NCBI RefSeq assembly: GCF_900114255.1
Contig: NZ_FOSL01000017.1
Span: forward strand, 37,894-101,893
Length of the DNA stretch: 64,000 bases
Direction of reading: 5' to 3'
Origin: Neomesorhizobium albiziae
GTDB taxonomy: Bacteria > Pseudomonadota > Alphaproteobacteria > Rhizobiales > Rhizobiaceae
Each line of letters begins with the position of its first letter. Within the stretch, counting starts at the first letter, position 1. Shown piece after piece: positions 57,332-64,000 of this stretch. The notes under the pieces are model-generated. The model was not told where the DNA came from. It saw only the letters and a program-made list of their open reading frames with translations, and did not search any database. The position numbers and the translations under genes are program-made.

Positions 57332-58186
57332 TCAGTCGACGTCGCCTGACGGCTTCTGTTCCTCCTGGGCGACAGCGGCGGAAGCTGCCTCCTCCTCGGC
57401 TTCCGCTTGCCGCGCGCGACGCGCATAGGCGGTGAAGCTCAACGGCAGGAAGCAGAAATAGGCGATCGCCGAGGCGGCGAGCGTCTGCCAGGTGTAGGCC
57501 GCCAGAAGCAGCACATAGAAGACGACGCCGAGGATCAGCGGCATCACCATGTCGCCGCGGATCTTCTTTCCCGCGGTCTTGCCGGAATAGACCGGCAGCC
57601 TGGAGACCAGCAGCAGGCCGACAAACACGGTGAAGGCGGAACTCAGATAGGCCGACAGGATGTTCAGCGGCATGTCGAGGAAGCCGAGATAGACCGGCAA
57701 CATCACCAATACGGCGCCGGCCGGCGCCGGCACGCCGACAAAATAGTCGGCCTGCCAGGCGGGGCGCTCGGTGTCTTCGTCGAGCACGTTGAAACGCGCC
57801 AGCCTCAGCCCGCAGGCGATCGCGAAGAGCAATGCCGCGATCCAGCCGATCGATCCGGCGCGATCGAGCAGGTAGGCGTAGAGCACCAGTGCCGGCGCGA
57901 CGCCGAAGTTGACGATGTCGGCCAGCGAATCCATCTGCGCGCCGAATTTCGACTGCGCCTTCAGACGCCGCGCGATACGCCCGTCGATGCCGTCGAGGAA
58001 GGCGGCAAAAAGCACCATCGCCACCGCGATCTCGAAACGGTGCTCAAAGGCCAGCCGGATGCCCGACAGGCCAGCACATATCGCCAGCACGGTGATCAGG
58101 TTGGGGATGAGCATGCGCAGCGGAATTTCCTGGAGGCGCGGCCCGCCCCTGCCATGCGGTTCGAATTTGTGAAAAATACCGGCCAT
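57332..58186 (-). CDS. pssA: CDP-diacylglycerol-serine O-phosphatidyltransferase
   Basis: Makes phosphatidylserine, the precursor of phosphatidylethanolamine. 284 residues with the CDP-alcohol phosphotransferase motif DGIDGRIARRLKAQ then GAQMDSLADIV, six or more hydrophobic helices and an Ala/Glu-rich cytoplasmic tail (from residue about 255). Membrane-bound type (type II), unlike the soluble E. coli enzyme, as is usual in rhizobia. It follows psd by 9 bp, the usual rhizobial psd-pssA order. Confidence 0.95.
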   Translation of the reverse strand: MAGIFHKFEPHGRGGPRLQEIPLRMLIPNLITVLAICAGLSGIRLAFEHRFEIAVAMVLFAAFLDGIDGRIARRLKAQSKFGAQMDSLADIVNFGVAPALVLYAYLLDRAGSIGWIAALLFAIACGLRLARFNVLDEDTERPAWQADYFVGVPAPAGAVLVMLPVYLGFLDMPLNILSAYLSSAFTVFVGLLLVSRLPVYSGKTAGKKIRGDMVMPLILGVVFYVLLLAAYTWQTLAASAIAYFCFLPLSFTAYARRARQAEAEEEAASAAVAQEEQKPSGDVD

Positions 58187-58195
58187 CGGAGCCGC

Positions 58196-58894
58196 CTACG
58201 AGATCCGTACGAGCGGCGTCGCGGCATTGCCGCCAAACTCGGCGATCACCGTCTCGCCGCCCACCGCCGTCTGGCCGATCGCCACCCTGGGCGTCGCCTG
58301 TCTGGGCAGGTACACATCGACCCGCGAGCCGAAACGGATCAGCCCGATGCGCTCGCCGGTGCCGATGTTCGAATTGGCCTCGACGAAACAGACGATACGG
58401 CGCGCCACGAGGCCCGCCACCTGGACCACGCCGATCGTGCCGTTGGGGCTGTCGACGACCAGCCCGTTGCGTTCGTTCTCGCTGCTTGCCTTGTCGAGAT
58501 CGGCATTTAGAAACTTGCCCGGCCGATGCTCGATGCGGGTGATCTTGCCGCGCACCGGCGAGCGGTTCACGTGGCAGGAAAAGACGTTCATGAACACCGA
58601 GATGCGGGTCATCTCATCGAGGCCGAGGCCGAGCTCACGCGGCGGGATCGCCGGCCCGACAGACGACACGACGCCATCCGCCGGGCTGATCACCAGCCGG
58701 TCGTCGACCGGCGTCACCCGCTCGGGGTCGCGGAAGAAATAGGTGCACCAGCCGGTCAGGATCAGCCCGATCCAGAACAGGAAGGTCGAAAACAGGCCAA
58801 GAATCAGCGTCACGCCGGCAAAAGCAGCAATGAACGGCCAGCCTTCGCGGTGGATCGGCACGAATGTGTTGCGGACTGTATCGACGAGGCTCAT
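58196..58894 (-). CDS. psd: Phosphatidylserine decarboxylase proenzyme
   Basis: Converts phosphatidylserine to phosphatidylethanolamine. 232 residues, the short bacterial type. The self-cleavage site that makes the pyruvoyl group is the Gly-Ser in [11 protein letters not shown] (near residue 190). [22 protein letters not shown] and [18 protein letters not shown] are family blocks; two hydrophobic helices near residues 20-55 anchor it. Start at 58894 ([20 protein letters not shown]) is the family start. Upstream gap 58895-59062 has no gene. Confidence 0.95.
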   Translation of the reverse strand: MSLVDTVRNTFVPIHREGWPFIAAFAGVTLILGLFSTFLFWIGLILTGWCTYFFRDPERVTPVDDRLVISPADGVVSSVGPAIPPRELGLGLDEMTRISVFMNVFSCHVNRSPVRGKITRIEHRPGKFLNADLDKASSENERNGLVVDSPNGTIGVVQVAGLVARRIVCFVEANSNIGTGERIGLIRFGSRVDVYLPRQATPRVAIGQTAVGGETVIAEFGGNAATPLVRIS

Positions 58895-59062
58895 CGGGCA
58901 GAGATCAGGCTCCGTTGCAGGTCGGGCCTGCTTATCGGAAACCGCCCCTGCCCGCAACGCAACAATCCACGCCCGCGCATGGCCCCGCTACAGTCAACCG
59001 ACGAACGCGCATCGAACAAGGGCAGGATGACCTGCAGGCGGTTCGACATTCGGCCGGTGCTA

Positions 59063-60946
59063 CTAAACCTCCGCAGTGCGGCGACGCACCACGACGCCGA
59101 GTTCGTCCGCCTCCCGGGCGATGCGCAACCGCTCCTCGGCTTCGGTCGCCTCGCGCTGGCGGTCCCACATCGCGGCATAGAGACCACGCTCGCGCAACAG
59201 GTCGACATGGGTGCCGCGCTCGGCAATCCGCCCATCCTTCAGGACGATGATCTCGTCGGCCGAAATCACCGTCGACAGGCGATGTGCAATGACAATGGTC
59301 GTGCGGCCACGGCTGACCAGATCGAGTGCCGCCTGGATCTCCTGCTCGGTGTGGGTATCCAGCGCCGATGTCGCCTCGTCCAGCATGAGGATCGGCGGCG
59401 CCTTGAGAATGGTGCGGGCAATCGCCACACGCTGCTTTTCACCGCCCGAAAGTTTCAGGCCGCGCTCGCCGACCATCGATTTGTAGCCGGCCGGCAGCGC
59501 CTCGATGAAGCTGCCGATCTGCGCCAGTTCGGCGGCCTTCTGGACCTCCGCCTCCGTCGCATCGGTGCGGCCATAGCGGATGTTGTAGGCAATGGTGTCG
59601 TTGAACAGCACCGTGTCCTGCGGCACCATGCCGATGGCGGCGCGCAGGCTCTCCTGCGCCACGTCGCGAATGTCCTGCCCGTCGACCAGGATCGCGCCCT
59701 GCTGGATGTCGTAAAAGCGGAACAGAAGCCGCGAAATCGTCGACTTGCCCGCCCCCGAGGGGCCGACGATCGCCACCGTCTTGCCGGCAGCAACCTTGAA
59801 GCTGATGCCCTTCAGTATCTGCCGGTCGGGATCGTAGGCGAAATGCACGTCGCGGAACTCGACCGTTCCCTCCTCCACCTTCAACGGCTCGGCGCCTGGC
59901 CGATCGACGACCTCCTGCGGTACGTCCAGCAGGTCGAACATCTGCTCGATGTCGGTCAGTCCCTGGCGGATTTCGCGGTAGATGAAGCCGATAAAGTTCA
60001 GCGGCACCGAAAGCTGCATCAGCATGGCGTTGATGAAGACGAAATCGCCGATCGTCTGGGTGCCGGCCATCACCTCGCGCGCCGACATCACCATGGCAAT
60101 CGTCATGCCGACGCCGAAGATCAGGCCTTGGCCGAAATTCAGCCAGCCGAGCGAGGTCCACGTCTTGGTCGCCGCGATTTCGTAACGGGCCATCGAGCGG
60201 TCGAACCGCTCGGCCTCCATGCGCTCATTGTTGAAATATTTGACCGTCTCGAAGTTGAGCAGGGAGTCGATCGCCTTTGTGTTGGCATCGGTGTCGCTGT
60301 CGTTCATCTCGCGGCGGATCGAGATGCGCCAGTCGCTCGCTCGCACCGTGAACCAGGTGTAGAGCCACACCGTCACGGCGACGACGACGACGTAGAGCCA
60401 GCCATAGGCGACGGCAAAGATCACTGCCGTCAGGCCGAATTCAAGGACGGTCGGCAAGGTGTTGAGAATGGTGAAGCGGACGATCGTTTCGATGCCCTTG
60501 GTGCCGCGCTCGATGATGCGCGACAGCCCGCCGGTGCGCCGCTCCAGATGGAAGCGCAGCGATAGATTGTGCATGTGCACGAAAGTCCTGTAGGCGAGTT
60601 GGCGCACCGCATGCTGGCCGACCTGCGCGAACAATGCGTCGCGCAACTGGTTGAAGCCCCATTGCACGATGCGCAGCACGTTGTAGGCGACCACCAGCAT
60701 CACCGGCGCCAGCAGGAACAGCGGTAGCGGCGGCGGCGACTTGAAATCGTTTGCCAGTGCGTCAGTCGACCATTTGAAGAAATACGGCACGCCGATCAGG
60801 ACTACCTTGGCAACCACCAGGAAGACGGTTGCCCAGACGACGCGCAGCTTCAGGTCCGGGCGCTCTGCCGGCCACATGTAGGGCCACAGGTTGCGCAGCG
60901 TATTGAGGGTCGAGCCGGATTCGGCGGAAACGGTTTTGCTGGCCAA
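59063..60946 (-). CDS. Atm1/ABCB7-type ABC exporter
   Basis: A 627-residue half-transporter: six membrane helices (residues about 30-320) and an ATPase domain with Walker [16 protein letters not shown]-loop MVPQDTVLFNDTIAYNIRYG, signature KLSGGEKQRVAIART and Walker B ILMLDEATSALD. HLERRTGGLSRIIERGTKGI and NFETVKYFNNERMEAERFD are strong Atm1/ABCB7 hallmarks. Known members export glutathione-linked sulfur or heavy-metal conjugates (NaAtm1 from Novosphingobium). The start is uncertain: no ATG fits; the TTG at 60946 gives the normal length, 31 bp after the arsR stop, so the two genes are likely one operon. Confidence 0.9.
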   Translation of the reverse strand: MASKTVSAESGSTLNTLRNLWPYMWPAERPDLKLRVVWATVFLVVAKVVLIGVPYFFKWSTDALANDFKSPPPLPLFLLAPVMLVVAYNVLRIVQWGFNQLRDALFAQVGQHAVRQLAYRTFVHMHNLSLRFHLERRTGGLSRIIERGTKGIETIVRFTILNTLPTVLEFGLTAVIFAVAYGWLYVVVVAVTVWLYTWFTVRASDWRISIRREMNDSDTDANTKAIDSLLNFETVKYFNNERMEAERFDRSMARYEIAATKTWTSLGWLNFGQGLIFGVGMTIAMVMSAREVMAGTQTIGDFVFINAMLMQLSVPLNFIGFIYREIRQGLTDIEQMFDLLDVPQEVVDRPGAEPLKVEEGTVEFRDVHFAYDPDRQILKGISFKVAAGKTVAIVGPSGAGKSTISRLLFRFYDIQQGAILVDGQDIRDVAQESLRAAIGMVPQDTVLFNDTIAYNIRYGRTDATEAEVQKAAELAQIGSFIEALPAGYKSMVGERGLKLSGGEKQRVAIARTILKAPPILMLDEATSALDTHTEQEIQAALDLVSRGRTTIVIAHRLSTVISADEIIVLKDGRIAERGTHVDLLRERGLYAAMWDRQREATEAEERLRIAREADELGVVVRRRTAEV

Positions 60947-60977
60947 AGGCTTGCTTTCGTACTGTTTTCCGGCCGGT

Positions 60978-61310
60978 TCAGGGAACCGCGCAGCAGGAAT
61001 CGATAAGTGTGGAGACCGAGACGGAAAGGCCGGCGAGCGCCTCGCGGTCGATCTCGTAGCGCGAGCGCTGCTTTTCCGGCGAAAACCGCACCAGCCCGGC
61101 ATCGACGAGGATCTTGAGATGCTGTGAAACCGTTGACTGGGCGAGATCGAACCGGCCGACAACATCCTTGCAGCAGCAACATCCGTTGCCTGCGAGATAT
61201 TGCAGGATCTCGATGCGCGCCGGGTGCGAGAGGGCCGTCAACTTCGCAGCCAGCCTTGCCGCCTGCGAGACCTCGCCGTCGCACCCTAACTGTTTGGGGT
61301 CGTCGTTCAT
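60978..61310 (-). CDS. ArsR/SmtB-family metal-responsive regulator with CCCC motif
   Basis: 110 residues: LAAKLTALSHPARIEILQYL, a four-cysteine run (GNGCCCCKDVVGRF) just before the recognition region LAQSTVSQHLKILVDAG, and two more cysteines at the end (IDSCCAVP). In classic ArsR proteins the sensor is ELCVC at the same helix; here four adjacent Cys could form a thiolate site for As, Cd, Hg or Cu. A perfect 11-bp palindrome abuts the start codon. No Shine-Dalgarno is visible. Next gene is an Atm1-type exporter, so this is probably a metal or persulfide-stress response unit. Confidence 0.88.
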   Translation of the reverse strand: MNDDPKQLGCDGEVSQAARLAAKLTALSHPARIEILQYLAGNGCCCCKDVVGRFDLAQSTVSQHLKILVDAGLVRFSPEKQRSRYEIDREALAGLSVSVSTLIDSCCAVP

Positions 61311-61336
61311 CGTTCATCGTCGTTAGACGATGAACG
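61311..61336. promoter_or_regulatory. Perfect palindrome at the arsR start: likely autoregulatory operator
   Basis: Inverted repeat cgttcatcgtc - gtta - gacgatgaacg, directly upstream of the arsR ATG (61308-61310) on the minus strand. ArsR/SmtB dimers usually bind inverted repeats overlapping the promoter; the size (11-4-11) fits. A possible minus-strand TTGCGT -35 element with a 17-bp spacer to TAACGA overlaps it. The role is inferred. Confidence 0.65.
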
Positions 61337-61360
61337 CTTCCAACGCAACCTTTTTGGAAT

Positions 61361-62872
61361 CTAGAGCGGCTTTTTCGGCGCTGGTGGAGGCACCTGTTCC
61401 TTGACCGCGGTCATGTCGGCTGCGTCACCCTCCGGCGTCTTTTCCGGAACGTTGAAGACCTGCCCCGGCCAGATACGGTCCGGATCGGCGATCTGGTCCT
61501 GGTTGGCGAGGTAGATGGTCGAGTAACGGACGCCATGGCCGTAAACGCGGCGCGAAATCCGCCACAACGTATCGCCGCGGCGAATTATGACGGACCCGTC
61601 GACATGCTGCAGCTTCGGCGCGGTCGCGTCAGCTTCGCCGGTCGCCGCTTGCTGCTCGGGCGCGATCGCCGCATCCGGCTGACTCTCGCCAGCCGTTTCC
61701 CCCGCGGGTTGCTGCGCGGCAGGCGGCGCCTCCGACGTCGGTTGGGTGGCCGGCTGTGCGGCGGTCGCGGGGGCAGTGTCCTGCGAATCCGGCGCCACAG
61801 CGGCTACCGCCTCGCCCGGTTCACGCTGGAACGGTACGGCTGCGCGCGCCACCACCTTGGCGTCATCAGGATCGAGCGCATCAGCGCGGACGATGTAGTC
61901 GCCGACCGGCAGGTCGCGCTCGGTTTCGATCAGGAAGCGGCCACCGGGTGATGCCACCGCCTCGCCGAGCAAAATGTCGTTGGCATACACCCTGACCCGC
62001 CGTCCAGCGTCGGCCGCACCTGCAACGAAGACCTTGCGTCCCTCGATCTCCACCGCGTCGACCGCGATCTTGGGCTCGCCAGCGGGTTCCGCCGGCTTCG
62101 CCGATGCCGCAGGCTCAGCGGGCTTTGCCGTATCGGCAGCCGGAGCGGCAGGCTGTGGGCCGGGTGCCGGCTGTTCCAGCGTCGCGGCTGCAACCTTGTC
62201 GTCGGCGGGAGGGGCTTCGGAAGGCGCTGCGGCGACCGCCGGAGCTTTCTCGGGCGTGGCCGCGGCGCCGGCCTGTTCCGCCGGTTTTGTTGCTTCAGGC
62301 ACGGTGATCAGCTTGCTCGGCTCGCCGGGCTTTTCGACCAGCGCCAGAACCTGGCCGTCCTCCTGGTCAGGGATGGACACCACCGCCGTTTCGGGCGACG
62401 TCGCCACCACCTTGTCCGCAGTGGTCGAGCGCAGCACCAGTTCGTGACCGCCAGGCTTCAACGGCTCGTTGAGCACGATGGCGAAATCGCCAGCGGCCCC
62501 GGCCTTGGTGCTGCCCAGCACTTGCGCGCCGGCGACAATTTCCACCATCGATTCGGGAGCAGCCTTGCCGGCAACGACGATAGAGCCATCCGATTCGGCG
62601 CGCACGAGATCGAAAGAGGGCGCGATGACCGCCGGCGCCGCGGCATCCGGAGCGGGTGTCGCCGTTCCAGGAGGAGTTGCCTGCTGCGGCAACCGTTCAC
62701 CCTTGGGCGCCGCGGGCTTGATCGGTGCGGCCGTTTCGGGCAACGCAGCAACAGCGGCCGCCCTTTGTCCGACGAGATAGGGATCGAGCGCACCCGAGAC
62801 ATAGGCAGTCCCCACTGCGGCGGTTGCACCGCCTGCAATGAACAAGAACGCCTTCAACGGGTTTACAACCAT
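61361..62872 (-). CDS. LysM-domain envelope protein with Ala/Pro-rich linkers
   Basis: 503 residues. A hydrophobic segment near residues 7-28 (AFLFIAGGATAAVGTAYVSG) is a signal anchor. A bacterial Ig-like or PEGA-type beta unit (FDLVRAESDGSIVVAGKAAP, GDFAIVLNEPLKPGGHELVL) is followed by long Ala/Pro/Glu-rich linkers, a second beta unit (EIEGRKVFVAGAADAGRRVR) and a C-terminal LysM (IIRRGDTLWRISRRVYGHGV, YSTIYLANQDQIADPDRIWP) that would bind peptidoglycan. Common in rhizobia as a LysM peptidoglycan-binding protein; no catalytic domain. Divergent from the LOG gene. Confidence 0.88.
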   Translation of the reverse strand: MVVNPLKAFLFIAGGATAAVGTAYVSGALDPYLVGQRAAAVAALPETAAPIKPAAPKGERLPQQATPPGTATPAPDAAAPAVIAPSFDLVRAESDGSIVVAGKAAPESMVEIVAGAQVLGSTKAGAAGDFAIVLNEPLKPGGHELVLRSTTADKVVATSPETAVVSIPDQEDGQVLALVEKPGEPSKLITVPEATKPAEQAGAAATPEKAPAVAAAPSEAPPADDKVAAATLEQPAPGPQPAAPAADTAKPAEPAASAKPAEPAGEPKIAVDAVEIEGRKVFVAGAADAGRRVRVYANDILLGEAVASPGGRFLIETERDLPVGDYIVRADALDPDDAKVVARAAVPFQREPGEAVAAVAPDSQDTAPATAAQPATQPTSEAPPAAQQPAGETAGESQPDAAIAPEQQAATGEADATAPKLQHVDGSVIIRRGDTLWRISRRVYGHGVRYSTIYLANQDQIADPDRIWPGQVFNVPEKTPEGDAADMTAVKEQVPPPAPKKPL

Positions 62873-62983
62873 GATTCCCTACCCTTTAGCCGCCTAAAAC
62901 CGGTCTATCCTGTTTTGCAAACAGCGACAAGAAAAAGCCCGTTTGCCCTTGACGTGATACGGCCCTGCACATCAATCAGTTGC

Positions 62984-63589
62984 ATGAGCACGATTCGATC
63001 CATTTGCGTTTATTGCGGCTCGTCTCCAGGCCGCGGTGATCTTTACATGGCTGCCGGGCTGGAACTCGGACGCGCCATCGGCAGCGCCGGCCTGCGCCTC
63101 GTATACGGCGGCGGCACCAAAGGCATCATGGGCGCCGTAGCCCAAGGAGCCTCTGGAGCGGGTGGCCAGGTGACCGGGATCATCCCACGCTTCCTGATGA
63201 ACAAGGAAGCAACCGAACAAGCGCTCAGCGAACTCGACGATCTGATCGTCACCGACAACATGCACCAGCGCAAGCATATCATGTTCGAGAAATCCGACGC
63301 CTTTGTGGCGCTTCCGGGCGGCATCGGCACCGTCGAGGAAATCGTCGAGATCATGACCTGGGCGCAGCTCGGCCACCACCGCAAGCCGGTGGTCTTCTGC
63401 AACATCAACGGCTTCTGGGATCCGATGGTGGCCCTGCTCGATCACATGCAGTCTGAAGGCTTCATCCACACCTCGCATCTGGTGAAGCCGCTGGTGGTCG
63501 ACAGCGCCAGGGCGGCAATCGAAATCGTGCTTGAAACCACGGCCGATACCGCACGCACCGGTGATGCCGCCGTCATCGACAAGATGTGA
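62984..63589 (+). CDS. LOG-family nucleotide 5'-monophosphate phosphoribohydrolase
   Basis: 201 residues, the lonely-guy/TIGR00730 family once called lysine decarboxylase. Motifs: SICVYCGSSPG, LVYGGGTKGIMGAVA, and the diagnostic ALPGGIGTVEEIVEIMTWAQ (PGGxGTxxE). Members release the base from cytokinin or other nucleoside 5'-monophosphates; in plant-associated bacteria this may make active cytokinins, but many are housekeeping. The ATG at 62984 (MSTIRSICVYCGSS) is the family start; the longer upstream frame is antisense to the LysM gene. Confidence 0.92.
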   Translation: MSTIRSICVYCGSSPGRGDLYMAAGLELGRAIGSAGLRLVYGGGTKGIMGAVAQGASGAGGQVTGIIPRFLMNKEATEQALSELDDLIVTDNMHQRKHIMFEKSDAFVALPGGIGTVEEIVEIMTWAQLGHHRKPVVFCNINGFWDPMVALLDHMQSEGFIHTSHLVKPLVVDSARAAIEIVLETTADTARTGDAAVIDKM

Positions 63590-63600
63590 TTGCAGCAATC

Positions 63601-63676
63601 AGAGCATTTTGCAGCCAAATGGAATCATTTGGCGTCCGCATAAATGCGGCAAAACAACCACTTAGAGCATTTCAGG
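63601..63676. repeat. Mosaic palindromic intergenic repeat, copy 2 (inverted relative to 36788-36905)
   Basis: Reading the minus strand, it matches copy 1: aatgctct, gccgcattt-atgcgg, palindrome with stem ccaaat/atttgg (63615-63632 on plus) and gctgcaaaatgctct. The plus strand also has ccgcat/atgcgg at 63636-63649. It lies between the LOG gene and the IS630-type transposase gene, whose stop codon (63672-63674) is inside its outer edge. Confidence 0.75.
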
Positions 63677-64000
63677 TTTTGACAGAAGCGTATCCGGCGT
63701 TTGCGAAGTAATTGGAGCATTCGTGGGGCTCGATGTTTGCGGCGAGGTTGCCGACATCTCGCCAGGTATCCTCAATGGTTCGCTTCTGTGCGAGGCGCAT
63801 CCAATGCTTGATCTTGGCGAAAGCCTGTTCGATCGGGTTGAGGTCTGGCGAGTAGGGCGGCAGGTACCAAAGCCTGGCGTCGGCGGCGCGGATCATTTGC
63901 CGGACGGCTGCCGACTTGTGGGAGCCGAGATTGTCCATCACGACGATGTCGCCGGGCCTGAGCACCGGTACGAGCTGCTGCTCGACATAGGCGCGGAAGC
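63672..64000 (-). mobile_element. IS630-family transposase, C-terminal part (cut by window edge)
   Basis: The minus-strand frame is open from the window end and stops at 63672. The visible 108 residues are the DDE-domain end of IS630/Tc1-mariner-type transposases: [16 protein letters not shown] (second Asp, D-N-x-x-x-H), [20 protein letters not shown] (the [11 protein letters not shown] block with the last catalytic acid) and KHWMRLAQ. The end reads [10 protein letters not shown], a usual terminus. The N-terminal half and the other inverted repeat are outside the window, so intactness cannot be judged. Confidence 0.92.

Noticed and set aside
58526..60565. 679-codon plus-strand frame opposite psd and the Atm1-type exporter
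   Set aside because: No recognisable motif; it crosses two certain minus-strand genes in antisense.

Overview
The window reads as a chromosomal core segment of an alphaproteobacterium of the order Hyphomicrobiales (Rhizobiales), most like Mesorhizobium or a close Phyllobacteriaceae relative. The evidence is the high GC content with strong third-position GC (which makes long antisense shadow ORFs), an Omp25/RopB-type outer-membrane protein, rhizobial gene orders (lptF-lptG-lptD-surA-pdxA-rsmA, fabD-fabG-acpP-fabF-mltG-yicC-gmk, rpsF-rpsR-rplI, dnaB-radA-cvpA-purF) and mosaic palindromic intergenic repeats. This placement is inference; no rRNA or tRNA gene was seen.

Layout. 1-3.8 kb: the 3' end of an RNase T2 gene, an acyl-CoA dehydrogenase divergent from an HxlR-type regulator, a GST and an outer-membrane barrel protein. 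4.2-9.9 kb: SDR-uvrC-pgsA-moaD-moaE, a YbaY/META protein and ndk. 10-16.4 kb: DinB, a glycine-rich secreted protein with an apparent frameshift near its end, an ABC-F ATPase/crotonase pair, a methyltransferase and a SnoaL-like protein. 16.4-27.6 kb: a minus-strand block (membrane protein, P-loop kinase, holC, pepA) divergent from the LPS-export/outer-membrane biogenesis operon lptF-lptG-lptD-surA-pdxA-rsmA. 27.6-29.7 kb: a Phd/PIN toxin-antitoxin pair, a GNAT acetyltransferase and a TauE/SafE permease gene with a frameshift. 29.8-36.6 kb: minus-strand fatty-acid operon fabD-[RelE-type TA]-fabG-acpP-fabF-mltG-yicC-gmk.

37-41.5 kb: ilvD, an unknown protein and a DUF2778 cell-wall-type protein. 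41.8-52 kb: ribosomal proteins S6/S18/L9, a CFA-type methyltransferase, YnfA, and dnaB, radA, cvpA and purF, broken up by palindromic repeats and small genes. 52-54.4 kb: an SDR, an OsmC-like protein and a lectin-like secreted protein. 54.4-55.1 kb: a gene-free repeat-rich stretch. 55.1-63.6 kb: acyltransferase/acyl-ACP synthetase (Aas) converging on pssA-psd, then an Atm1-type ABC exporter behind a cysteine-rich ArsR with a perfect palindrome at its start codon, a LysM protein and a LOG-family protein. 63.6-64 kb: the 3' end of an IS630-type transposase, cut by the window edge.

Most genes serve envelope building: lipid A export, fatty acids, phospholipid headgroups, cyclopropane fatty acids and peptidoglycan. 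No complete new defence or biosynthetic system stands out. The more unusual signals are (i) two families of palindromic repeats whose copies differ by paired substitutions that keep stems intact, (ii) the ArsR/exporter unit with its palindrome, (iii) a toxin-antitoxin pair inside the fab operon, and (iv) two genes each apparently missing one base.
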